A program made the translations under genes and the position numbers. This document shows positions 1 through 10,300 of a stretch of 64,000 nt of DNA, in pieces. Position 1 is the first letter of the stretch. Each line of letters opens with the position of its first letter. Source of the DNA: Cenococcum geophilum 1.58 (lineage: Eukaryota; Ascomycota; Dothideomycetes; Gloniales; Gloniaceae); the NCBI GenBank assembly GCA_001692895.1, contig KV748183.1, positions 1,488,001-1,552,000 on the forward strand. Direction: 5' to 3'. The notes beneath the pieces were generated by a model. It searched no databases, had not been told where the DNA came from, and saw only the letters and a program-made list of their open reading frames with translations.

Positions 1-744
1 TATAGGGAGTTAAGTCTTTATGGGAGTAAGTAACGCAGCGTTTAGAGATAACTTAATAAGTAGATGTAGTACGGAAGGATATTTGTTTACCCTATTTAGG
101 GGACTAATTAACTGGCGCTCTACTAAGTAGATGTTAGTAATAAAGTTAAGCACTAAGGTAGAGCTTATGGCTCTGTTATATATAGGCACGGAATTAATTT
201 AGTGGAGTTGCTTCTTTAAAGAAATCGGATTAACCTTAGATGATAGGTAGACGATTAACTATGATAATCTATAGACGATTTAACTGCTTATAAAAGACGG
301 ACTAGAGCTATTTATGAAGCTCCGATATGTTGATATATACTACTACTAGTTACGTTAAGAGGTACGTGACGATTAAATTAAGATTAATTGGATGCCTACT
401 GCAGTAATGGTAGTAGATGGCCTAACTAAAGCTCTACTAAGGCAGAAGTATAAGATATTTGTTTATTAATTGAACCTGGTTAATATTAAGGAGAGGATCT
501 AAATTAATAAAGGTAAATTTGACTTAATACTATACCAAGACTTATGATATAGCTTTGACCTATAGGATAGCTTAAAGCTGGGGGGGTATATTGACCGTGA
601 CGGGTACTGTTAGATATTAGCTTTAGATTTGTCTTAACCTGGTTTTAATTTAGTTTTACCGATTCTCTAGGGACCCCTATGGGGGGTACTACCTCATGTA
701 TATATAGTCTTTTTCCTTCATAGTTTGAATAGACAGAGTCCTTA
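1..744 (+). mobile_element. Ty1/copia-type element, 3' end (RNase H tail and start of 3' LTR)
   Basis: Fossil of a copia-superfamily LTR retrotransposon that enters from outside the window. Reading forward, the region around 300-470 gives the end of the copia RNase H domain, including the DGLTKAL motif near 420 and a run matching the usual REVRD..IKINW stretch before it. A G-rich polypurine tract (577-586) precedes the 3' LTR, which I place at 589. The LTR runs to 2128 but is split by a younger element at 745-2084. Without that insertion it is about 195 bp long. The coding part is heavily RIP-mutated and broken many times. Family and orientation are confident; the exact LTR start is inferred from similarity to the inserted element's LTR. 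Confidence 0.7.
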
Positions 745-948
745 TGTCGACCTGAGTCGGGTGTCATGCCGCCGACTCAGTTACCTACTCCTTGACTCGG
801 TCACCGACTCAGTCACCGACTCCCTATTACGTACCCCCCCCCTGTACCTGCATCTACCTTATGTATATATAGCCTCTTTTTCTTCATAGATCAATCGAGA
901 CACGAGTTCTTCTTTTCTTATAATCGGTGCACGGACTTCCGATTGACA
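745..948 (+). repeat. Left LTR of the non-autonomous element
   Basis: 204 bp, TG...CA ends. It contains repeated ACTCRGTCACC-type GTCACCGACTC units near 795-825, a run of nine C, and a TATA-like TGTATATATAG at about 862-872 that probably serves as the promoter. Confidence 0.85.
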
Positions 949-1134
949 GTTATGAGCCCGGGGTTGTTTCCTATGCGCCAATTATTCTTTTAATCAGCTG
1001 TTCCTACAGGCTCGTGTCCGGGTACTTCAGTCATTAACGTACTCGTGATTACCTTTACATTAAACGACGTCCTTCCACCAATATTACGACCGACGATGCC
1101 TACAGTGCCACAGCTAGTAGAGCGCGCCAGAGAC

Positions 1135-1245
1135 GAGACAGCCAGACACAAGGCAGGTGCCAGGAGCTAGACACGAGGCAGCAGAGCCAGACACGAGGCA
1201 GGTGCCGGGTGCTAGACACGAGGCAAGAGTCAGAGACGAAGCCGC
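1135..1245 (+). repeat. Degenerate repeat of about 20 bp (GACACGAGGCAG-type)
   Basis: Four to five imperfect copies built on the core AGACACGAGGCAGGTGCC lie in the interior of the non-autonomous LTR element. No coding sense is evident. Confidence 0.6.
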
Positions 1246-1357
1246 TTAAGAGTTTAAGCTTGTGGGGCAGCGACCCAGTATCAGATAGGACCAGACGCTG
1301 GCACCGTACTGCTAAGGACCGACAAGACTCCGCGCCGATTTGCCTACGGATACCAGC

Positions 1358-1582
1358 CAGTCGCTAGCATCGTACTGCTATTTTACCTCGGAGCTAGCAC
1401 CTTACTGCTACGTTATCGTAAAGCTGGCGCATTGCCGCTTTTACCCAGAGCTTGCACCTTACTGCTACGTTATCGTAAAGCTGGCGCATTGCCGCTTTAC
1501 CCCAGAGCTGGCACGTTGCCGCTTTTACCTAGAGCTTGCACCTTACTGCTATGTTATATCGACGCTAGCACCGTACTGCTAA
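1358..1582 (+). repeat. Imperfect tandem repeat inside the non-autonomous LTR element
   Basis: Half-units of about 28 bp, built on GCACCTTACTGCTA and GCGCATTGCCGCTTTTACC, alternate to form roughly 57-bp units. Open frames across it code only for a repeated LAPYCYVIVKLAHCRF-like string, which reads as repeat translation and not as a protein. Confidence 0.7.
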
Positions 1583-1877
1583 GGACAAGACAACAACCGA
1601 GCTACTACGGCGTAGCTGGATATTAGATAGACAATTAATGGACAGCATAGGAGGATCTAGGCATAGATGGACGATTGCTGAACTGTATACAAGGATCTAA
1701 ACACCAGTACGGCTAGCATTAACCGGACGAAGACTGACAACGTGGCTGCTGACCTGCGGCCTTATCAACAAAGTTGGCCTATATATGGCCTTACCGACGA
1801 TATCCTATCTGAGATTTGGATTTGGATTTGATTTTGATTATCAGCTTGAGCAGCACTGCTGCTAAGCTGGGAGGGTG

Positions 1878-2084
1878 TGTCGACCTGAGTCGGGTGTCAT
1901 GCCGCCGACTCAGTTACCTACTCCTTGACTCGGTCACCGACTCAGTCACCGACTCCCTATTACGTACCCCCCCCCCCCTNTACCTGCATCTACCTTATGT
2001 ATATATAGCCTCTTTTTCTTCATAGATCAATCGACACACGAGTTCTTCTTTTCTTATAATCGGTGCACGGACTTCCGATTGACA
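1878..2084 (+). repeat. Right LTR of the non-autonomous element
   Basis: 207 bp and nearly identical to 745-948. The extra length is in the poly-C run, where the assembly also has one N (1980). It is followed by the CCTTA duplication. Confidence 0.85.
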
Positions 2085-2089
2085 CCTTA

Positions 2090-2128
2090 ATCTTACCTTA
2101 CAATCGGTGCACGGACTACCGATCGACA
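2090..2128 (+). repeat. Terminal piece of the outer copia 3' LTR
   Basis: The sequence resumes after the CCTTA duplication and ends CGATCGACA. It closely matches the last 30 bases of the inserted element's LTR, which shows that the two LTR families are related. The reverse-strand copia element starts immediately after. Confidence 0.7.
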
Positions 2129-5100
2129 GCTAGGTACTCTGCCACCGTGGATGACGTCGCCACTGTTGATTGCTTCTTTGAAGCCCATTTGATTGGAGCT
2201 CCAGTCAGTTTGATGAACCAGCCCTGAGTCGATTTGCGGTCATCCAGATCATCACCGTGAGCTGTATTGACGTACACCTCTAGGTCAAGTCTCCTGGGGT
2301 TGTACTGCTTGCCGCCATATATTATTCCATGGTCTTTCGTGCCTTGGATGTATCCAAATACTCTCTTGACATGCGCCTGATGTTCGTCAGGTGGATTAGC
2401 TGAATATCGTGATAGCTTTCCTGTAGCCGTAGATAGGTCTGGCCTCGTCTGACACGAGAGCCAGGTGAAGGATCCAATGGCTTCCAGGTACCACTTCTTG
2501 TAGGCCTCATCTGCGAGGTCTTCTGGATGGCGCTTTCTCAATTGAAGGCCAGTAGCCATTGGTGTCGCTTTTGGGTTGATTCCAGTGAGCTTGAAGGACT
2601 CGAGGATCCTCGCCATATAGGCGTCCTGCACGATCGCGATCTTTCGATTGACTCGGTCGCGTACCACACGAATCCCTAGGAAGAATCGAAGCTCTCCTAG
2701 GTCCTTGATCTCATATTGTTTCCGCAGGAGCTCCTTAAGGGCCTCGATCACCAGTATCGTCGCCGCCGCAATTATGATATCATCTACGTACAAGCAGAGA
2801 TAGGCGTCCTGGTGTTCGCGATGTCGAAATACGCAAGGATCTTCGTCAATTGGCTCAAATCCTATCGTCTTTAGATACTCCGTCAGAGTGTCGTACCACA
2901 GCAGAGGTGCCTGTTTGAGGCCATATATCGCCTTCAGTAATAGACAGACTAACGTGCGGTCGTCATTTTCGAATCCTTTTGGCTGTCGCACGTAGATCGA
3001 GTGCTTCCTTATGAAGCTGTTCAGGAAGGCCGTGATAACATCGATCTGGTGAGCCTCAAGGTCATGCACCGCAATCAACGCCAGTAGGATCCTACACGCA
3101 GTTGAGGTCACTACCGCGGCATACGTACGGTCGTAGTCGATATCCGCCACCTGGTGGTTACCGCATATAACCCACCGTGCCTTGTACCGGATCACCTCTC
3201 CAGATGCGTTGTATTTGAGGTCGAACACGAACTTCGATGGTAGTACTCGTGCGCCCTTTGGTCTCTTGACCAATCGATACGTCTTAGCTTTTTGGTGTTG
3301 AGTCATTTCAACCATTAGCGCTTGACGCCAGTGAGGAGCTTCTGGTGACTGTAGAGCCTCCTTCAACGTTCGCGGTATCTTGATCTTGTGCGGAGCTTCT
3401 GGATGAGGTTCCTGATGAGGCTTCGGAGGGGTCGACTGTATATGTGCGTAAGACGAGCATGCGACTGCCGTATAAGAGACCTTCTTTGGTTGAGCAGTCA
3501 CTGTCTCCACACTCCCCTCAAGCTGTTGGTCAATTGGGTAGACGCCTCTGTCATCAGAATCGACGTCGTCTTGATCGTTATGACCTTCGTCGCCCTTGGC
3601 GATCGTCGGTATCATGCTCTCCCTGCCTGCGAGGAGTGAATTAGCAGTTAATTGCCGTGCTGTCTCCTTCGCAGTAGGTGTAGTTCGAGAGATCTGGCGC
3701 TTTGCCTTCAAGGCGTGCGCAATATATTGAGGCTTTGAAGCCTGTTAAACGACATATAGGCCGTTCTTACAAGTCGCTCTGCCCACTACCAAGTCGTCGG
3801 AGTACCTCCGAATTGTACGGCCACCTGTTTCCTTGCCAGGCCCAATGTAGAGCTTCTTGCGTTTCTTAAGAGAAGACTCCAAGAGAAGCTTATAAGGTAA
3901 TTTGGGTGCGTAGTAGGCCTTAGTGGTTACCGTATAGGTGTTGCCGTCGTCTATTAGTATGGGTATATATACCGTTCCTTTGCCGGTTGCATAATAGATA
4001 GTCCCTCCTAACGTTCCTATTGTGGTAAGTATTGATAGAGTCTTATAGTTAATAAACTCGCTTTAATTATTGCTTATTATAATATTGGAATAGGAGTTAA
4101 GGAACCAGTTATCCTAATTACTGTCGCCTAAGCCGTCAACTATAGCTATACTGCTAATAAATAGGCCTTCTGCTAAGCCTCTGCCTATCATTCCAACTTG
4201 ATAATTTAATATAGTCTCCGCCCCTTCTTCCTGGGGTGGATCTATGCATAATATATGCTTTTTATAAGGCCTCCACGCCGGATATTAAAGCTCCGGGTAA
4301 AGGTAGAAACACCTCTCTTTATTACTAGGGTGCTTACCATTATAATATAAGTAGCGCTTAAGTTCCTTTTCTTCTAAATTAGATTTTAGTTGATTGTCTT
4401 TAAATAGGTTCTTGCTAACTAAGGATATTGCAATAGAGGTAGCTAGTTAAGTACAACTCTCGTCCATAAGATTGCTTACTAGCTCCTCTATTATAATAAG
4501 GTCTTCCTCCCTTATAACTCTCCTAGCTACCTCTTATCGATTAGCCGTCTATATAGGAAACTCCTCCTCTACCGCGTAAAGTAGTCAGGCGTGCGCTTGC
4601 TTCCTTAATATTGGCATTAACGCTACGTTTAATTTCCTTATACCCAAGACAAAAGCTTCTATATAGGCTTTAAGCGAGGTATAGTCTTTACAACTAAGAT
4701 TAAGCCATTAATTCTATATCTAGTAGTCGTAAACGAGACCTTGCGCGGTATATAGTAATCGAATTAAATTAAGCAAATCCTTAATAGAGTCGCGCGGCTT
4801 ACCTAATGTAGCAAGTCAATCGCGAATTAATTCCGACACTGCGCCCTTAATTATCTCAAGTCCTATTATCTGTTTATGTCGCCATTCTTAGCGTTCATTT
4901 ATATTCATTGGCGGCTCTACAGCCGTACCTTGTATCAGTGGTAGGAGGTCTTAAAGCTCAAGTCGTCATACGATTTGACGATACCATTCTTTATAATTGC
5001 TCTCCCCTTTTAATAGAGGAACAGCCCCAAGAGAGCTGTGGTATTCCTTTTTCTGTACTATATCCGCCATAGTATGCAATTAACCGGTTTAACCATATCG

Positions 5101-5419
5101 TGGGTGGCGTATATTTATATTAGTTTGTTATAAATTCTATCGCACCATGCCTAGCTCTAAATTTAAGGGTATATAGCTTTGTGTCAACCAATTAATTAAA
5201 TAAAATAGCAGCTGATAGAGCTTTAATAGAAGCTATAAGAGGGCTTATAACCTGTTAAGGCACTGAGCAGGCTAATAGAATGATACATATAATACTCTAT
5301 AAGGAAGAATCTCAGGGGCTCGAAGGCCCCGAGAAGATATCTACACGATGGCCCGCGCGCTGTCACGTGACACGTCGCTGAGCTCAAAGAGACTGCCCAA
5401 GTACCCCCCCCTACCAACA
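2129..5419 (-). mobile_element. Ty1/copia element, reverse strand, broken
   Basis: Fossil LTR retrotransposon reading right to left. The LTR is at 5182-5419. A Gag start is at 5070 (MADIVQKKEYHSSL), a zinc-knuckle region lies near 4330-4240 and protease-region sequence near 4120-3780. The reverse transcriptase and the start of RNase H lie at about 3400-2129, with the YVDD catalytic motif near 2790 and the RNase H entry motif KKQSTVATSSTVAEYLA at the left end. It stops at 2129 where the forward copia LTR begins, so that element probably inserted into this one and its 3' end lies outside the window. The left half (2129 to about 3900) has normal composition, while the right half is RIP-mutated. 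The element is broken many times overall, although one stretch of about 530 codons (3711-2119) still reads open. Confidence 0.85.
5182..5419 (-). repeat. 5' LTR of the reverse-strand copia element
   Basis: 238 bp, reading TGTTGGTAGGGGGGGGTAC from the right and ending GGTTGACA. A second, solo copy of the same LTR lies at 33765-33958, and comparing the two fixes the boundaries. Confidence 0.8.
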
Positions 5420-7261
5420 TATTATAATATCGCTAATCCGTTCTAAAGTCTTTTAAGCAGTTTACTATACAATTAATAAGCCTATATATTAAACTAATCC
5501 TATACAGCTTTATATAGCCTATACTACTATTAAGTAGCGCGTACTTAAGTAATTTAAAGTTATAGTCCTCCTTAATTAAAATTAACTCCGCTTTAGTAAA
5601 GGCGTTAGTAATAAGTAAGTAATAGCTTTATAGCTATTTAGTAAAGGCGCTAAGCTTACTATTTAATTATTTAATATCGCTATAGGCGGGGCTACTAGGT
5701 AGTAGGCTTATAGGTATAGTTAAGGGTAGATAGTAATAGGTAGGCGTTTTAGAGGATAAAGCTAGAACCGATGGAGCGCTTTATAATAACGGCACTAATA
5801 AGGATCTTATATTTAGTGTAGGATCCACTATAAAATAACTATTAGCGATAGTTAGTTATACGGAAGGAGGTATTGCTACCTATATAGTATTCTATACCTA
5901 TTATATCATCTACTAGTTTTACTACTATATCTAGTTTATTAAAACTATTACTGCTACTAAGTCTTACTGCGGAATAGGATTGGCTGGTAATTATATAACT
6001 ATAGTATAAGCCTTTCCTCGTTATTACTGTTGTCTTAAGGGGGAGCTTATTAATTTATTTATACTACTAGAGTTACCTTAACGGTGCTTATAGCTATCCA
6101 ACTTTATATCTTTTTTATCCTTCTTATCCTATATACGTTTACTATACCTAATCTTTAATAATAGCGGTAGATCTAGTATGTTAAGCGTAGCTTTCTTCTA
6201 TTTAATTACTTCTAACCAGCGCGCCTAGTGGTAAGGTTGTAATATATAGTGCTTTAATTCGAATTTAAGACAGTATATAGCGCCGTGCTTTTTATTCTTA
6301 TAGTGCTGTTAAAGGCAGCAATAACGTTTAAGTAGCGGGTATAAATGCTTGCCTTTAGCTTCTGCATAATTATATCGTTCAGCAGCCTCTTTCTACATTT
6401 TAGTGGTAGTTAATCTCTTCTTTTTACCAATAACCTCCTCTACTATACCTTTATAATCCTCACTAGAGGACCCTACTTTCTTACTAGCTACTACTTTAGT
6501 TAAAAAACCTGCCGCTTAAAGTACTGCCTTAATACGCGTATTAACAGCCGCAGTAATTTTAGTATCTCTAGCTTTAGTAAACGCGTTAAGAGGCGTAGCA
6601 GTAGTCTTGTATCTAATTATAAGATTAACCCAAAAAGCCTTTCTCGCGTACTTTAATTATATCTCTATTATTCCCTCTATTTTACGCCATTTATCTATTT
6701 TATTAACTTCTTTGGGTATTATAGGATCCTTTAGACTTAATGTAATAATAGCAGTTAATTAATTAGGCTAGAAAGAATAAAGGCCGTAATATTTACTAGC
6801 TTAACGCATATTTTCGGTAATAAACTTCTAGAATTTAAAGACTCCGAATAAGATAGGTAGAATATTACTAAATAGCGTTATGCTATTAGTATACACAGCT
6901 ATACTTAAAAGAAAGGTTTAAGAGCCTTTAGATTGTTCTACAGTAGTAGGAGGCATTAGTGCAGATTTGACGGTAAGGTCTACTTCTTAAGGCGCTTTAG
7001 AAGTATTCTTTATAGTATTCTTAGGTGCTTTAGCTCTCCTCTTATGTGCTATAGCGCTAACTACAATAGGAAAAAAATATAGGCTTTAAATAGCTTTAAA
7101 AAATAGGTAACGGCGATGTATTGGTATAGAGGATGGGTAGTGTCATGCGTGGGTATAGAAAAGTGGTTCAAACAGGTAAGGATTCGGTAAATTTCTATAC
7201 TTAATTATAGTTTCTGACATAAACCCATCCTTTTCTAAAGCGACTGTAAGAGCTTGCAGGA
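5420..7261 (-). pseudogene. Unrecognised RIP-degraded sequence with a possible reverse-strand gene
   Basis: No known domain was recognised. On the reverse strand, from a candidate ATG at 6956 down to about 6200, one frame is coding-looking between scattered TAA and TAG codons. It includes stretches such as NILPILFGVFKF, DPIIPKEVNKIDKWRKIEG and KKRLTTTKM, and a lysine-rich tract around 6450-6400. The extent, the start and even the gene status are uncertain, because stop codons are abundant everywhere in RIP-mutated DNA. The rest (5420-5900) shows nothing recognisable. Confidence 0.3.
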
Positions 7262-7300
7262 GCTAGTAGGGAGGGCGGCTGAGCCGCACCAAACATACCC
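7262..7300 (+). repeat. Hairpin motif copy 1 (GGGAGGGCGGCT...GCCGCACC)
   Basis: CTAGTAGGGAGGGCGGCT is followed by GAGCCGCACC, a 5-bp GC-rich stem (GCGGC/GCCGC). Related copies lie at 33680-33718, 39161-39200, 44376-44419, 49945-49990 and 54079-54120. It sits about 40 bp left of the first LINE copy. Confidence 0.6.
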
Positions 7301-7341
7301 TTGTAATAAAGCTATAAGGGTCTACGGCAACTAACCAAGCT

Positions 7342-10300
7342 AAACTTTTAAAAGAGGAGGATATTTATCTTGGACATTCTTTTAATCAAATCCTAGTCTT
7401 TTATTTAGCTAGTTCCCGCTACAAGGCGGCCCCTACGGCCTACTAAACGAAGCCCTAAAGCCCTAATAGCTGCTTTGACCCCTAAACGCGTATTAGTAAC
7501 ACTACCTCTAGATCCGCCAGCAGCTCCACTAAGACGTATAAAGAAACTAAGCGCGAAGGTGCTAGAGACCTAGCAGTTGCTAAGGACACGCTCTTAACAA
7601 TTAGTATAGTTTAAATAGTAGATAACCGCACTATAAATCGGACTATAAGCTACGCAGCATATACTGCCTTTATTCCCTATAGTAAGAGTCTCTACCTTAC
7701 CTAAATGTAAAGGAGGAGGTATTAATTATAATAAATTTTATTAACTTATTAAAAGCCTTAAAGAAACTATAGTATAGCAGAGCAATATCATTATAAGCTA
7801 AAATAGCATTATTAAGAGCATTAGAAATAACCTAGTAGATATTAAATCGGAATAGTAAAGCCTTAAAAAGCAAAACGCCGAACTCTAAAAGGCTATTTAG
7901 TCCTTACAAGCACAACTAAATACTCCCTTAGCTTTAATACAATTATAGGTGTTAGTAGCGGCTAGTAGAGGCACGGCAAGTAGAGGCACAGTAGGGTTAG
8001 AGATAACTTTATTATAAACGATAAGCGCTAGGAACTCTAAGGAACCCAACTAGCAGCTAGTAATAGACGTTAGCCGTATAAGTTTAGAGGCAATAGAGAA
8101 GGTAGCTACTACTAAAGTAGCAAAATAAACTATTGTATAAGGTATAAAGGATATTAACAGGCTTACGGGAGCTATACTTAAGGACTTCCGCGTATGGCGA
8201 ATAAGCAATAGCGTAAGCATTATTAGATTCTTAGTGGAAAAAGACAAAAAAGCTGCGTTTAGGTAAACGACTACTTAATAGCTTAAACCGTATATCCCTA
8301 GGGCGAGGCTTATCGGACTTAAGTAGTATATAGTTAAGGCGGACTGGGTTAAAGTACCTCTAGCAATAGATATTAATAGTAGGAAAGTAAGTAAGTCAGC
8401 TATAGAGCGCTTTAGGATAGAAAATAGTGTAGAGGTATATATAATAAGATAGCTCGGGCAACTAAGGCCGCGCAGCTAGCACGTATTAGTAATTATTAAA
8501 GTAGCAACAAAGGAGGATATAGAGAAGCTGCTTATATTAGACAACGTATTATTTAGGGGAGGCGCGATTATTATATCACTATTTAAAGAGCGACGCACCC
8601 CTATAGCATACTATAAATGTAAAAGGTTTAGATATAGGGCTAGAGACTATACGTGACCTAATATATGCGAAATATATGGGCGGGAAGGCCATCTCCGGTG
8701 TAAGACGGTTAATTTATACTGCGTAAACTATTAGGGTTCTTACTAAGCCTTATACTGTAAATGCCTAGTATATAGGAAAGAGATGGACAGGATTCTTATA
8801 TAATAGCGCTATAAATAGAGAACTCTGGATTATCTAGGCGAACTTAAGGAAGTATAGGGAAGCGTAGTATACGCTATATAATGATAAAACGCTGGCAAAC
8901 TTCTACTTTATTTTAGGCCAAGAGCCTTACTACTTTCTCTTAGATAGGGAAGTGGTGCTAGCTAGCTTAAACCCCTAGTAGATAAGGTTTATCCTAATGG
9001 GCAAAAAGTAGTAGCATTTCCTAGTTAGGTTATGTATCTAGGCATCTAAAAAGCTAGCAGCTACACAGCTACAGGTAGATTTAATAGACATTATAGTAGT
9101 AGTGGCGTACGTCGGCTAAAGGAGACTTATAAGTATGTCGGTATATATTCTAGATAAATACTTAAGGAAAACTAAAGAGGAGAATTTAGAGGAGCTCTCT
9201 AGTAGGCTAGAGATAATTAATAGGCTAATTTAGGGTAAACTATTACGCGACCTATATACCGAGGTAGTAATTATAGGCGACTTTAATCGGCACAATCCGC
9301 TATAGGGAGGAAGTTATATTAGTACTATATTAACGCAGGAAGAAAGCGCGCTAATTATTAAATTTATAGCGGACCGGTTACTCTAGAGCCTACTTTTAAT
9401 AGAAGTACCTATATTTAAGAGTAACGCGGGGCAAATATTAATAATTAACCTTATACTTGCAACCCTAGGCCTAGCGAGTAAACTAGTAAAGTGCGCCATT
9501 TAGGAGTATAAGTATGGGTTAGACTATAGAGCTATTTATACTAGCTTTTAGGTTAATATAGGTACGTAGGAGAGCTAGGAGAGGCTGCTTATTAAGAATA
9601 TAAACTAGGATAAGATTTAAGAAGATATAGAGCAATAAAAAGAAATAGGATTTCCTATAAAAGATATAGATAAAATAGTTAACTGCCTTAATAGGTGGGT
9701 TAATAAAGCCCTTAAAGCACACTGCTAGAGGGTTAAGCTATTACTATATATAAAAAGATAGTAGAACAAAGACCTTATAACGCTAAGAAAGTTATATATA
9801 TACTAGAGAAATAGAAACAGTACAATATAGAGGTAAAGAAGGGACGACCCTAAGCTATATAATATCGTAGTAAGAGTAAAGAAGCTCTTTTATAGGACTA
9901 TTCGGCGATATAAAAAGCTCTATTAGGACGAATTCCTTAGTAATAGTAACAATATATAAAAAGCGTCAAAATACCTTAATCCGCAGGCTATATCCGCGTT
10001 CGCTAGAATACCGCCAATTAAAAAGGCTAGAGGATAGGGAGAGGTTATTATAGAAAACTATAATATTGTAAGAGAACTACTCTAGGCATTCTTTCCAGTC
10101 CCGCCGCCGTGTAAATAAGAAAAGGAAGCTATAACTAGCCATAACTAATTGCTATAGAAGCCTATCGCCAAATATAAGGTTAAGGCAGCTATATTTAGGG
10201 CTAGCCTAGATAAGGCTCTTAGAAGAGACGGCCTACTAGCTAGGGTATAGCGAGAGCTATAGCCCGTACTAAGCGGTAAGATTACTACTCTCTTTACTAA

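Larger units (their letters stand above)
745..2084 (+). mobile_element. Young non-autonomous copia-type LTR element (TRIM/LARD-like), looks whole
   Basis: Two near-identical LTRs (745-948 and 1878-2084) start TGTCGACC and end GATTGACA. They flank a 929-bp interior and are bordered by the 5-bp target duplication CCTTA (740-744 and 2085-2089). Directly after the left LTR lies GTTATGAGCCCGG (949-961), which fits the anticodon-arm part of initiator tRNA-Met, the half-tRNA priming site known in copia. A purine-rich tract (1866-1877) precedes the right LTR. The interior encodes no gag or pol; it holds degenerate repeats. The two LTRs differ by about one substitution and a C-run of 9 versus about 12 bases, and there is no RIP signature, so the insertion is recent. 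Its LTR is related to the LTR it landed in, so it is probably mobilised by that copia family. Confidence 0.85.

Noticed and set aside
1340-1626. Two overlapping small open frames in the non-autonomous LTR element
   Set aside because: They follow the internal tandem repeat and show no domain; the element family is typically non-coding.
7262-7300. Firm Helitron call for the hairpin motif
   Set aside because: The hairpin followed by CTAG fits, but the base after CTAG is usually C, not the expected T, and no Rep/helicase sequence was found.
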